Assembly (NCBI GenBank): GCA_009193035.1
Contig: SWDT01000013.1
Location: 482,858-546,857 of the forward strand
DNA: 64,000 bases
Direction: 5' to 3'
Source of the DNA: Halicephalobus mephisto
Lineage: Eukaryota; Nematoda; Chromadorea; Rhabditida; Panagrolaimidae
Shown: positions 15,366 to 28,796 of the stretch, piece after piece
Layout: each line of letters starts with the position of its first letter
Numbering within the stretch: the stretch's first letter is position 1
Translations under genes and position numbers: made by a program
The notes under the pieces: generated by a model
The model's input: only the letters and a program-made list of their open reading frames with translations
Told to the model about the DNA's origin: nothing
Databases searched by the model: none

Positions 15366-15854
15366 GTTGATGGTAAAAGTAATCGCGACAGACAGTGTCA
15401 TGTGAAAACGGTCAAAACTGATAAGCACGGAAAAATCAAAGCTGATTGAAAGGACATCTATGTTCAAAACAAAAAACACTCATCCGAAATGTCTTTCTTC
15501 TAACCACAATCGCTTCGAGAGTCCGTGAACAAAACCGTATAAAAACTCCATTTCTCTACTTTACTTTTCTCATGGACTTAACACTCCGTATTTATCTGAG
15601 ATGTTAGTATCGAAAGAAAGTCTACAAGTCCTCACTTTTACATCTGGAACGATTTCGAAGTTTGGGGTAATTCAGAATCACAACACCCGTTTCGAGACAA
15701 ACTCAATGCAGTCTAAAACCTCTCTTGACTCAAACCCAACTGCATTGTTTCTGACTTGCAATTTACAAAGATTCACCTTGCTCAGTCTTTGATCAATTTT
15801 ATTCCTCAAGACATACTTAGTAAAAATGCAAAGAGCAACAATGAGATTCAAAAC
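15366..15854. other. Gap between helicase B and the phosphatase gene
   Basis: 489 bases between two genes on the same strand: 3' flank of helicase B and upstream region of the phosphatase. Composition is ordinary. Small ORFs on both strands have no recognisable features. No promoter motif can be named. Confidence 0.4.
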
Positions 15855-18446
<2,592 letters not shown>

Positions 18447-19668
18447 CTTCTGTTTCTCACTTAGAACCTTCTGAAAGAGCGATTTCTGATCTTCGAGCTC
18501 TGAAGTTTGACGAGGAACCTGAACGAGCTCAGCGACACTGTAGAACCCCTGAGAAACCCTTGTATTACCAATTCGCCCGATTCGCGCGGAGACGGCAAGT
18601 AAATGTTTAAACATGGACCTGCAGCAATCTGAGGATGCTGCACGTGACCAAACGAGTGTGCAGGATCTAAAGAATTGCGTTCGTAACCCATCCGATATAA
18701 AAACCGCGAAAATAGAACGCCATTCAAACGTCGACACACATCCGTTTGGTTATCGATTTCAATATGGATTAGTAAAGCAAGCAAAGCGAGGGGAAATTGT
18801 TTTAGCAGTGATGAGTTAAAACAAGGTAGGGGTGGTGGATTGTACATGGGAAAGGGGTACAACGGCAAGGGAAATTACAAAATTGGGAGAAAAATAAAAA
18901 AAAACAGGGAAAGCGGAAGAAATGTAGGAATGATGAAAGTCCAAAGAATGAGCAGCGTCTGTCTGGCGAGAGAAAGAAGCGCGAGCAGTCTGTCATTCAC
19001 GCTGTCGTTGCGGGACCCTTGTTAAATTCTCATTTGGCGAAGTTGAACGTTAATTTTCCTTTTTTGAGACATTGTTTCAAAAGTAATTTTTTATTTTTAT
19101 TTTTTTAACTTTTATGATGTTGTTTATGTGATGAACATGATATTTTAAATGTATCATAGTGTGTTGGAATGGTTAAAACCGGGAAATTGTCGAGTTTGGT
19201 GTTTAAAAAGATGTAAATTCGGTGTGAAATTTAAAATTTGAATTTTCGCTTGGTTTTCATATATGAATTTTAATAATAATCAGTTCGTATTACTCGTGGT
19301 AGTAGTTTAGAATAACGAAGAAGTGGAATTGATTCGATTTTTAATTTTTACAATTTTCGAATTTTTTTAAATTTTAAAATTCGATGATTTTTGAAAAGTA
19401 TATTTTTAAATCTAAAATAAATATTAATAGTATTTTTTGAAGATGGTGAGATTATTGATTTTTTGTTTATAAAAATGTTAATTTTTGAGGTTTTTTAAGT
19501 TTAATAAAATTGGCCTAAATTGTTTCAATTTGCATTTATTCATTTGATGTCGATTTTATCTTTTTAAATTTGGTTTTCGGTCAATTTTCTCAGTTGCTCA
19601 AAGTTGTGCAATCGAGGACAGAGGATTTATAATAAATTTTTTCAGTTTCGAATTTGGTTTTTTTTACA
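18447..19668. other. Region between helicase B and the CZIB gene
   Basis: 18447-18830 has ordinary composition and contains the in-frame upstream extension of helicase B (to 18737). 18840-19020 is moderately GC-rich without a recognised gene. 19030-19660 is AT-rich; a TTTTTTCAG near 19645 fits a trans-splice or 5' UTR acceptor for the next gene. Confidence 0.4.
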
Positions 19669-20996
19669 ATGGTATGTTTATTTTTTATTATTTTAATTTT
19701 CTTAATTTAAAATTTTGAAATTTCTAATTTTTTTGAATTTTATTGGGTTTAATTTTCGAATTTAAATAACACCGATTTTCAGCCGATTCTTGCTCTAGAA
19801 TTGAAGGCGAACTTGGTCAACGTCACGAACCTCCGTCCCGGGGACTACGAGGATCACAGGTGGTACTTGAAGGTCCTCTCCCCCTCCAGCAGCTCCTGGA
19901 TTAATCCTAATCTTTCAGATCCGGTGCAATAGCTGCGGAGAATCTCCCAAAGCCTGGCAATACGCCACAATCAACGTAAATTTTATTTTTATTCCGGAAA
20001 ATTAACTTTTATTCATTCAGGAAACCCACGAACTCTCCAAAGGCCACGGCACAGCCCACATCCTCGTGAAATGCCAGCTTTGTTCCCGTGTAAATTCACT
20101 AGAAATCCTGCCAGACACCTACAAACCCTACACCATAGAAGAAAACGAAAAATGGCAACCGATCGTTAAGTTCGATTGTCGTGGACTAGAACCCACCGAT
20201 TTCGAGCCGAGAATAGGATGGACAGCCGAGGGCGCAGAGACCGGAACCGTCTTCGAGGACATCGACCTCATGGAAAAAGTAAGTCACCCCAAATCCAAAC
20301 TTTAAAACCTTCCATATATCAAATCCACTCTTTTCCAAAATTACATCCAAAATCCATAATCCAATTTTGGTAATTTTTCTCCTAAAACAAAATATTTAAA
20401 TTTAAACTTGGATTTTTCCATATTTTTAATTTTTCTGAAAGTAATTAGATAATTTTCTCACAAATGTATTTTTTGCACTATTAAAGTTATTAGAAATGGA
20501 TTAAAGCAGAAAATGAGCTGTCCTAAAATAAGCAACTGGAAATTCATCTAAAACGAGCAAATTCGTTTTTTTCGACTTTTGATATATGGAAATTTACGTT
20601 TTTGCCAGATCGACTCGTTTCAGATGAGTATCCAATGAAAATAGAAAGTAAATAATGAATATTTACTCCGACAAGTTACGAAATGACATACAAGTTGTTT
20701 CAGGAAATTATTCCGAAGAAATTTCAATTTTGATATATGGAATTTTACATTTTTATTACTTTTTTTCGTTTTAGAAGATTTTTTTTAACAAAATGGATCA
20801 TAGTTTTTGAATGTAAATCCCATCACTTACGAAATGAGCTACAAATAGTTTAAAATTAGTACTTAAAGTGGATTTTTAAACATGATATTTATGAAAAATA
20901 TAATTTTAAATTCAGGAATGGGCCGAGTACGACGAGAAGGCAAGTGAACCCGTCGAGATCAACAGCATTGAAGTCAGATTTGTCAAGTCCAAATAA
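19669..20996 (+). CDS. CXXC zinc-binding protein, UPF0587/C1orf123 (CZIB) family
   Basis: Small conserved eukaryotic protein; the human member binds zinc through two CXXC pairs. Exons: 19669-19671 (the ATG alone), 19783-19872, 19919-19975, 20021-20278, 20916-20996; phases agree and give 162 residues, against 160 in human from memory. Seen: LELKANLVNVTNLRP, HRWYLK, RCNSCGE and KCQLCSR (the two CXXC pairs), DCRGLEPTDFEP and the YDEKASEP end. The donor after WYLK is a weak GTCCTC. The 637-base last intron is AT-rich and repeats a motif containing TTTTGATATATGGAA. The start codon sits alone in its own exon; I accept it because the second exon lacks another Met and the alignment to the family begins exactly there. 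Confidence 0.92.
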
Positions 20997-21506
20997 GACT
21001 GCCATGAGAAGTGTTACTCCGAAAATACTTGTATGTTAATCGTGTCAAATGGTTCTGGAATGTGTAATTTATAAAAATTTATTTTTAGTATCATCCCCCG
21101 GAGGAAATCTAGTTTGAGTTTCGAATTTTCCAAGTATCTTTGGAAATTTCGTAATTCACTAAATGCGATTTCGATATTTCTTCTTCGAGGCAAAATTGTC
21201 CCTTTTTTTATTTTTCGAAAAAGGTGAATAATCGTGTAAATTTCGAAATTTGAAAGTACACTGGACGAGGTCAAAGATTTCCCAAGTCTGGACGAATGCC
21301 AGGAGCGGATAGCCAAAGCACATTGTTCATTCTTTTTTACTTGATTGTTTTTTGAATTTTTAACGACTTGCGCAAAAAAGATTTAGAATAAGAATATATG
21401 ACTAACTTTGCAAACTTCAATGGAACAGTACATAATACAGTAATCGTAGTGTTGAATGTGAGTTGTAGAAAAACCACTCAGTATTTGTAGTTCGAAATTC
21501 ACTAAT

Positions 21507-21712
21507 TAACCAGATTTACCGTTTAATTCATGAAGATGCCAGTTCATAAGGTGCGAGAGAGTTCACTCGTGTCTACAGAAGAGGAAGCGGGAGTTCACTC
21601 GCAATTGATTAACCAGATTTACCGTTTAATTTATGAAGATGCCAGTTCATAAGGTGCGAGAGAGTTCACTCGCGTCTACAGGAAAGGAAGCGAGAGTTCA
21701 CTCGTAATAATA
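21507..21712. repeat. 103-bp tandem duplication
   Basis: Two head-to-tail copies at about 21507-21609 and 21610-21712, near-identical. Each contains CAGATTTACCGTTTAATT, GATGCCAGTTCATAAGG and two GAGTTCACTCG words. Confidence 0.9.
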
Positions 21713-22060
21713 GTTGCCAGTCACGGTTTGTTACCTGTACTTGCCTTTTTCTGGAGGTGCGCGTGGGTTACGACACGACTCGGTGGCTGCTCGTCGTTGA
21801 GCGTGTGCCGATTTGCCTCGATTCATGGGATTGCGCAAAAAATTCAAAAATACTCCAAAATTATTTTTTAAAATTCAGAAAAGGAGCAATTTAATCGTCA
21901 AAAAGTGAACATCTGCTCTTTAATTTCCTAAATTACACTGATTTTTGAAATTTAAATTACTGTATTTTCCGGAATATATTCGATCCCGAATATTTTGGAA
22001 TTTAAAAGTTTTTAATTTTGCTAGAAATTTGCTTTGATATAGGTTTTTAAATTTTTATGG

Positions 22061-22867
22061 ATGTCTTTAAACATTTCCGGTGACCTTCAGAAGCCGGACA
22101 TCAAAGGAGCCGTTTGGGACTCATCTAAGGCCGTCGAGGACTGGATAATTTGCAAATTACGATACATTTTACAAAAATTAGGATTATTTACAAGCTTCTA
22201 GAGTCTTCAAGAACTGGGAATTTTGGGTTTTCTAAAACAGAAATTGAAAATTTTTTGGAAGATCCTAAAATTTTTAACATCTCATATAAGCTTCTGAATT
22301 TCCCAGGATTCGTTGTAAGTTTTTAGAATTTCAATAGAATTCCCAAAACTCCATAAAAATGTCCCAGAATCCAGTAGTAGCTTCTGAAGTCCCCAAACTC
22401 GTAAAAATTCCTTTAAACTTTCAAAAATCCATAAAAATTTAAAATCATCTAACTTCAAATTTTAGAACTTTCTAAAAATTCCAATCAAAACAATTTTTAA
22501 AAAATTCATTTTAAATTTTTCTACGATAATATAATTTTTGCAATTTGTGGATTTTTCGAAATTTCAATTTTTTAAATATTTTTATATAAATAATGGATTT
22601 TTTTGTTTTTTGAAATTTCAATTTTTCTATATTTTTATATAAATAATGAATTTTTGGATTTTTTGAAATTTCAATTTTTCTATATTTTTATATAAATAAT
22701 GAATTTTTTATTTTTTGAAATTTCAATTTTTTAAATATTTTTGTATTTTTATATAAATAATGAATTTTTTTGTTTTTCGAAATTAGTACCCGTCCCTTGT
22801 GAAACCCAAGGACAGCTGCCGTTGCGGGAAAGAATATCTGGATCCATCAATTGAGATTGGCAATTAA
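22061..22867 (+). pseudogene. Possible small gene or gene remnant in two pieces
   Basis: Piece 1, 22061-22201, opens ATG and reads MSLNISGDLQKPDIKGAVWD, then SSKAVEDW and a tail that looks non-coding, stopping after 46 residues. Piece 2, 22787-22867, follows an AAATTAG acceptor and reads YPSLVKPKDSCRCGKEYLDP then SIEIGN and a stop. Both are richer in GC and in plausible protein composition than their surroundings. I cannot find a GT donor that joins them cleanly after VEDW, so this could be a decayed gene, a gene with a non-canonical donor, or two chance ORFs. No family recognised. Confidence 0.3.
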
Positions 22868-23149
22868 CACGGTCTCCGAAAAAATAAATCCATTTGACGA
22901 GAAGCCTAATGATTGATTTTTATTATTTTTGATGACCTACTCAAGTGTGAAAATTATTCAAAAAATAAAAAATGAAAATTATTTAATGTTTATTAACTGC
23001 ATTGCGTAATTTGAGTATTTAAATTTTGATTACAATTGATATTTAAAAAAAATAAAAATAACAAATTAAACCGTCATTGAAATGAGAAAATAAATCGTGT
23101 ATGACGAAAGATAATACACGTCTTGACTAGAAAAGCTCAGCTTTCTCCA

Positions 23150-23640
23150 AAAAAATAAGTAAAAATCCATCTTGACGAAATGTGACTAGATATTTTTCAC
23201 ATTTTGCCAAAATAAAATACAAATTTAAATAATTATTGGCATTGAGGACAGAAGGCCAAATGATAAAATTCAAATATAGTTTTTGGCGAAATGTGACTAG
23301 ATATTTTTTTTCACACTTTGCCAAAATAAATATTGAAACTTGGCATTGAGGACAAAACGCCAAGTGATAAAATTTAAACAATGTTTTTGGCGAAATGTGA
23401 TTATACATTTTTTCACACTTTGCCAAGATAAATATTGAAACTTGGCATTGAGGACAAAACACCAAGTGATAAAATTTAAACAATGTTTTTGGCGAAATGT
23501 GATTAGAAATTTTTTCACATTTTGCCAAAATAAATATTAAAAACAAAAATTAGTGTTGAGGACAGAACGCCAGAAATAAAATTCAAATATAATTTTTGGC
23601 GAAATGTGGATTGGCATTTAGTCACGTTTCGCCAAAGTGA
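23150..23640. repeat. Satellite of about 102-bp units, each with an inverted repeat
   Basis: About five copies. Each unit holds TTTTTGGCGAAATGTGA, a short AT spacer, then TTTCACACTTTGCCAAAAT, so each can fold into a hairpin with an arm of about 16 bases. The connecting part contains GCATTGAGGACAAAACGCCA, at 23239, 23343, 23445 and (changed) about 23555. A 139-codon minus ORF (23127-23546) is a read-through of the repeat. Confidence 0.88.
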
Positions 23641-23723
23641 ATTACGTCAAAAATAAGTGATTGCTCATTGCCACAATCTCGAAGAAAAATTTGTCAATTT
23701 AATTAGGTTACTGTAGCAGGATT

Positions 23724-26700
23724 CTAAGCATCGACATTGATTTCCTGATTCACCACAGAGTTTGTAGATTCTGGTTCTGAAGCATTGTTGCCTGAGGCAA
23801 GGGCCAAGAAAGATTCAGTAAAAAGTTGGATTGCCGGAACAGAGAAACCCGAATCGGTTTTGACCGAACTCGGAGAAGATTCCCTGGTGCTTACGGTATT
23901 CGGAGACGATGCGACATTGGAATTCGAGGCCTTCTGAAGTCTCGGACCGTGCCAACGTCGATGAGAAGCCAAGTTAGCCGGACAGGAAAATACCTAAAAA
24001 ATAACATTAAAATTTCAGGATATTTTAAAGCTACTGTAGAAAAAAATTTTAGGATTTTAGGGTTACTGTAGAAAATTAAAATTTTTAGAATTACTGTAGA
24101 AAATTAAAGTTTTTAAGATTACTGTAAAAAAATTAAAATTTTTAGAATTACTGTAGAAAATTAAAGTTTTTAAGATTACTGTAAAAAAATTAAAGTTTTT
24201 AGGATTACTGTAGAAAATTAAAATTTTTAGAATTACTGTAAAAAATCAAAATTTTTAAATTTCAAAAATAAAAAAACAAAGAAATTAATTTTAAAAAAAA
24301 TTGTTTTTTTATTTTTAAAATTTAAAAATTTAAAGAAATTAATTTTTTTAAAAAATTATTTTTTTCATTTTAAAATTTTTTTTCGCGGGAATTTAAAAAT
24401 TTGAAAAATTACACATTGGTTTTTGTTTACTTAAAGTACTTATTAATTTGTAATTGCTACAAAACATCAATTTAAATTTAATAATTTATTCAAAAATTGA
24501 CGTAAAATGATCAATCATTTTTTTCTTTTTCGAAATTTTGGCATTCAACTGGAACGGTATTCTCTTGTTTCGCAAAACAACCCATTTTCGAAAATACTAA
24601 AAACCACAATTTACAGATGCCTCGAGGCACAATGGACAATCTTCAAAAATCCCATTTAACACATTTGTCGAACTCAAATCAATCATACAGTATTTTTTAA
24701 TTCGTAATTTAATTCATATTAAAAATTTTAAAAAATTTTTAAAATTCAAAAAATTAATAAATTTTGAAAATTCAAAAAATTAATAAATTTTTAAAATTCA
24801 AAAAATTAATAAATTTTGAAAATTCAAAAAATTAATAAATTTTAAAAAATTCGAAAATCTTTAAAAAATTAAAAAAATTAATAAATTTTGAAATATCTTT
24901 AAAAAAATTCGAAAATCTTTTAAAAAATTTAAATTTTAAAATATCTTTAAAAAATTCTAAAATTTAAGAAAAATTTTTAGAATATTTTAGAAATTTTAAA
25001 AAAATTGATTTTTTATTTTTTAATTTTAAAACTTTAAAAATTTTTAATTTAAAATATTTTTTATCTTTTATTATTTAATTTTAAAATTTTTTTTATTTTT
25101 TGAAATTTTTCATTTTTTTACAGTATAGTGATTTTTGGAACGAATCCAATTGTGGTAAATTGCTGAGACGGAAAAGTCATAAAAAACAGGATAAATTGAG
25201 GTCCATTTCTTTGATCTTGTGATTCCAGCTGACTCTAAACCAAACAATGCCGTTTTTGACTCCTGGTTTTTTGGCATGAGCTGTCCAAAGACAAACAAAA
25301 ACGGCGGCGAAAACAGGTGTCCTCATGGACGGATTTGTCCTTTTTGCGGACAGTCATGCCGCTTATGAATATGAGATTTCTTAATTGCTTTACTTGACAA
25401 CTTGTTTTAAGAACAACTGTCCATAGAACAGATATCGAAAAAAATAAAAAATAAAACTACTGTAAAAAACATAAAAAATTCAAATTACTGTAAAAAATAA
25501 AAAAATTCAAATTATTGTAAAAAATATAAAAAATAAAATTACTGTAAAAAATAAAAAAATTCAAATTACTGTAAGAAATAAGAAATAAAATTACTGTAAA
25601 AAATATAAAAAAAAGTTATTATAAAAAATCTAAAAATCGTCTTAAATGGAATTTCTAAAATCATAAAAATTCTAAAAATGTTTCGAGTCGAATTTTTATA
25701 AATTTTTAGATTTCTTGGTTTCAGATTATTTCGAAAATTTTGGAGATTTACAAATTTTAGAAGACACCCAAAAGTTTCTACAGTAATCTAATAAGTTCGA
25801 AAAAATCGGAAATTTTTAATTTCAAATAATTTCGAAAGTTTCTACAGTAATCTAATAAGTTCGAAAAAATCAGAAATTTTTAATTTCAAATAATTTCGAA
25901 AATTTCTACAATATTCCAATTATTTAAAATAAAAATTGTTCATCAGAATCCTACAGAGAGATTACTGTAATCCTGCACTTGAGAGTTGATGATCGGTCAA
26001 ATCACAGCAGGTGATTTTGATTTCTACCGGAATCAAAAAAGCCAGCGCTGTTCTGTAATCCACTTGAGACCGAAAATTAACCTTTTTTCCATGCCGAAAA
26101 TATTCAAAAATAAAAAAAACTTTAAAAAAATAAAAAATTTTTTAAAAAATTAGAAAAATTAAAAAAAAATAAAAAACTTTAAAAAAATTTAAAATTTTAA
26201 AAATTTAAAAAAAATTAAAATTAAAAAAAAATAAAAACAAACTTTGTCACATTCGGGACATTTATATTCTTCGTGGACGATTCTGGGACACTTGTGCATT
26301 GCAAGTTTGAAGATGTCTTCGAATTTGACCTTACATAGAGAGCAGATGGAGTCCCCGATGACGTTCGGGATTTCTGCAACTTTCCTCTTGGATTCTTCCG
26401 AGATATGGACGTATCCGGCAGTTTCATCGAGTTCAGCGGCCTTCGCTATGTCATCAGCCGAGACTTCACTTAATTCCTAAAAAATAAAAAAAATAAAAAA
26501 AAAATAAAAATATTTAAAAATGAAAAAAAATAAAAAAAATAAAAAAAATATTTAAAATTTTTTTTTGAATTTATAAAAATATTTAAAAATTAATAATTTA
26601 GAAAAATCTTCAAAAATAAAAAATCTTTAAAAATTAAAAAAAAATTAAAAAATCTTTGAAATTACTGTAACTGATTACCGTACCTTAATGTACATTCCGG

Positions 26701-27241
26701 AAACTGGGGAATTGGTTTCTGTGTCTTCTGCCAGAAGTCTTCGAAGTTGTTTTGATCGTTTTGGCTGGGGATTATCCGGATCTTCTGATTTCTTGGAAGC
26801 ACAACTTGGCCTTTTTCTTGTGGTTACTGTAGCCAAGGAATCAGGAGAAACCTGGGATTTCTGAACAAACTGCGCCTGTGGGATCGGAGGAGGTGATGGG
26901 ATCTGCAAAAACTCTACAGTATACCTTGGAAGAAATAAACTAACCTTCTGAGAAGCTTCATTCATTGTCCTGATTATTTGTTGAAGTTGTTGATTGAATA
27001 ATTGTTTTTTAAATTCGTTTATCTGGGCCAGAAACATCTCCTGTAGACTCAGCTGGGGTACGATAGGGTTCTTAGCTGCTTCGTTCAGAATCAGATTCCA
27101 GTCGAAACTGGGGGATTCTGAAAAAACAGGAGAAACCTGCTTCGGAACAAAGCTCTGCGAAGCCATCATCTGAGCCGCGAAGGTGGTCAAGGGACTCTGG
27201 GTGAACATTGCTTGGTTGGACTCTTCAAGTCTGAAATCCAT
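23724..27241 (-). CDS. egl-46: INSM/EGL-46-like C2H2 zinc-finger transcription factor
   Basis: Nuclear factor of the insulinoma-associated family; C. elegans EGL-46 acts in neuronal fate and cell-cycle exit. Exons (minus): 26945-27241, 26684-26902, 26243-26476, 23724-23993; phases agree and give 339 residues. Two fingers are seen: an atypical ICSLCKVKFEDIFKLAMHKC followed by PRIV, then YKCPECDK joined across the last intron to [15 protein letters not shown], the family's most conserved finger. Before them lie a Gln-rich, amphipathic N-terminal part and a basic KRPSCASKK..PKRSKQLRR stretch. Vertebrate INSM1 has further C-terminal fingers that I do not see; the last exon ends 72 residues after SHRRWH. 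The 42-base intron 26903-26944 has no stop and could be retained. Donors GTTTGT and GTACGG are weak. The last intron is 2.2 kb. An alternative start is the next Met. Family assignment is firm; the exact orthologue is inferred. Confidence 0.85.
24055..24260. repeat. Tandem TTACTGTAGAAAATTAAA repeat in intron
   Basis: About seven copies of a ~31-base unit, TTACTGTAGAAAATTAAA plus GTTTTTAAGA, inside the last intron of the EGL-46-like gene. Confidence 0.8.
24260..25110. other. AT-rich part of the EGL-46-like intron
   Basis: Mostly AATTTTTAAAATTCAAAAAATTAAT-like runs. 24385-24410 has a copy of the CGCGGGAATTYAAAAATTT module, and 24585-24690 is an island of ordinary composition with a GCCTCGAGGC palindrome. 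No gene seen. Confidence 0.5.
25177..25326 (-). CDS. Candidate nested small secreted peptide
   Basis: A 49-codon ORF inside the last intron of the EGL-46-like gene, on the same strand. It opens MRTPVFAAVFVCLWTAHA, a good signal peptide by eye, followed by KKPGVKNGIVWFRVSWNHKI and a short tail ending CFL. On the coding strand the upstream sequence holds an AT-rich CATATTCATAAG about 40 bases before the ATG. The ORF lies in an island of ordinary composition. No family recognised. It could equally be a regulatory island with a chance ORF. Confidence 0.35.
   Translation of the reverse strand: MRTPVFAAVFVCLWTAHAKKPGVKNGIVWFRVSWNHKIKEMDLNLSCFL
25440..26242. repeat. TACTGTAAAAAATAAAAAAATTC runs and a small unique island
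   Basis: 25440-25640 repeats TTACTGTAAAAAATA-like units. 25700-25930 has two copies of a block containing GTTTCTACAGTAATCTAATAAGTTCG. 25950-26090 is an island of ordinary composition inside the EGL-46-like intron. No coding sequence seen. Confidence 0.6.
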
Positions 27242-27244
27242 CAA

Positions 27245-28796
27245 TTTTATTTTGAATTAGTAAATTTCAAATTATTTCGAATCTCGAAAAAAATTACGAA
27301 ATTTTTCAGAATGTTTATGGAAAATTCCAAGAAGATTAAAAATCTTTTAGAAAATTCTGAAGACTTCTGGGATTTTCCAGAAGGCATTGAGGAGATTCTG
27401 AAGGCTTCTAGAATCTTCCAGAAAGCATTGAGGAGATTCTGAAGATTTCTAGAATCTTCCAGAAGGCATTGTGGAGATTCTGAAGATTTCTAGAATCTTC
27501 CAGAAGGCATTGTGGAGATTCTGGGGTCTTTTAGAAGCTTCTGGAAAATTCTAGAATTTCTTGAAAAATTTTAAAAATCTTCCAGAATCTATGGAAATTT
27601 CAGAATCCTCTAGAATGTCATAGAAGCTTCTGGGAAATTCTAGAATTTCTTGAAGAATTTCGAAAATCTCCCAGAATCCATGGAAATTCCTACAGTATCA
27701 CGAAAACCTCCAGAATCCTCCGCAAATTCAGAATCCCCTAGAAGTTTCTAGAATCTTCCAGAATCCAAATCTGAAACCTCGAGTTCTGGAATTTCCTGAA
27801 CAATTCGTGTTGGAAAAACTTCGTTAAAAAATCAATTTTCGATTTTTATAATATTAATTCTGAAAGTAATGGAAAAGTTTATTCCGCCGGAATGCAAGGG
27901 GAACCGAACAGGAAAAACTGTCCAACCTGCCTATGGCTGATTAAAGACTAACAGACAAGGCTTATCAGTCGTCAAATAGGACAAAAAAACCATTTTTTCA
28001 TCTTAGAAGAGCCTTAATTATCGGTTCGGGTGTTCAGCGTTCAATTCTGAAGGAAAATATTGAAAATGGTAAATGATCAAAAAATTCCAAGAAAATCCTT
28101 TCAAAATTATTTTTTTTAATTTCGAAATTTTTGGGTTTTTGTAGAGTTCCCAAGTTGAGTCACTCATGAATCAAAGTCAGTTGTTCCGATATGGATAAAT
28201 GTCCTGATGAAAATGATGATTTTCACCACGAAAATTTTTTTTAAAAAGTAAAAATTATAAAAATTTAAAAAAAAATAAAAAAATTAAAAAAAAAATAAAA
28301 AATAAAAAATTTAAAAATTTAAAAAATAAAAAATCACAAAAATTTAAAAACATTTAAAAAAAATTAAAATTTTATATTTCTAAAAATTTGAAATTAAAAA
28401 ATATTTAAAAACTTTTTTAAAAAAATAAAAAATTAAAACAATTGTAAAATTGAAAAATTGAAAAATAGGTGTGTTAGGGGATTATTTCGACATGAATATT
28501 AAGAAATTTGAAGAATGTTGGAATTTTTGATAATTATTTTTAATTTTTATAAAATACCAAAAATTAAAAAAAAAATAATTTTTAAAAATTAAAAAAAAAT
28601 TAAATTTTAGAAATTTTTAAAAATTAAAAAAAAATAAATTTTAGAAATTTTTGAAAATTTTTCATTGGATTTTGAAGGCTGATGAGATTCTGGAAATATC
28701 TACAGTATTCTAAGAAGATCTTAGTAGTCTGTATTGGATTCTGAGAAATCCTAAAAATTTAAGAAATTTCGAAATCTTTGATAAATAATAAAAATT
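27245..28796. other. Upstream region of the EGL-46-like gene, part 1
   Basis: 27370-27520 is a 41-bp tandem repeat of about four copies (GCATTGAGGAGATTCTGAAG.. ending CTAGAATCTTCCAGAA), decaying to 27780. 27870-28065 and 28140-28235 are islands of ordinary composition. 28240-28660 is A/T low complexity. No gene recognised. Confidence 0.55.

Larger units (their letters stand above)
20997..23149. other. Intergenic region with a duplication and two orphan exon-like pieces
   Basis: Contains the 103-bp tandem duplication (21507-21712), a GC-richer block at 21730-21840, and two short coding-looking pieces listed separately (22061-22201, 22787-22867). 22440-22780 is an AT-rich run repeating TTTCAATTTTTNTATATTTTTATATAAATAATGAAT about four times. 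A 100-codon minus ORF at 21014-21316 has no recognised features. Confidence 0.5.

Noticed and set aside
23127..23546. 139-codon minus ORF with repeated FILAKCEK and HISPKTLFKFYHL
   Set aside because: It is the translation of the 102-bp satellite; units vary in frame-neutral and frame-breaking ways and the DNA forms hairpins. No start context.
24600..24680. Possible extra zinc-finger exon (CPLC) in the EGL-46-like intron
   Set aside because: It would interrupt the finger joined across this intron, lacks a second half with His residues, and has no good acceptor.
26903..26944. Treating 42 bases in the EGL-46-like gene as coding
   Set aside because: It is open in frame but has GTTAGT and TTTTTGCAG at its ends and reads as non-coding (VSLFLPRYTVEFLQ), so I call it an intron.
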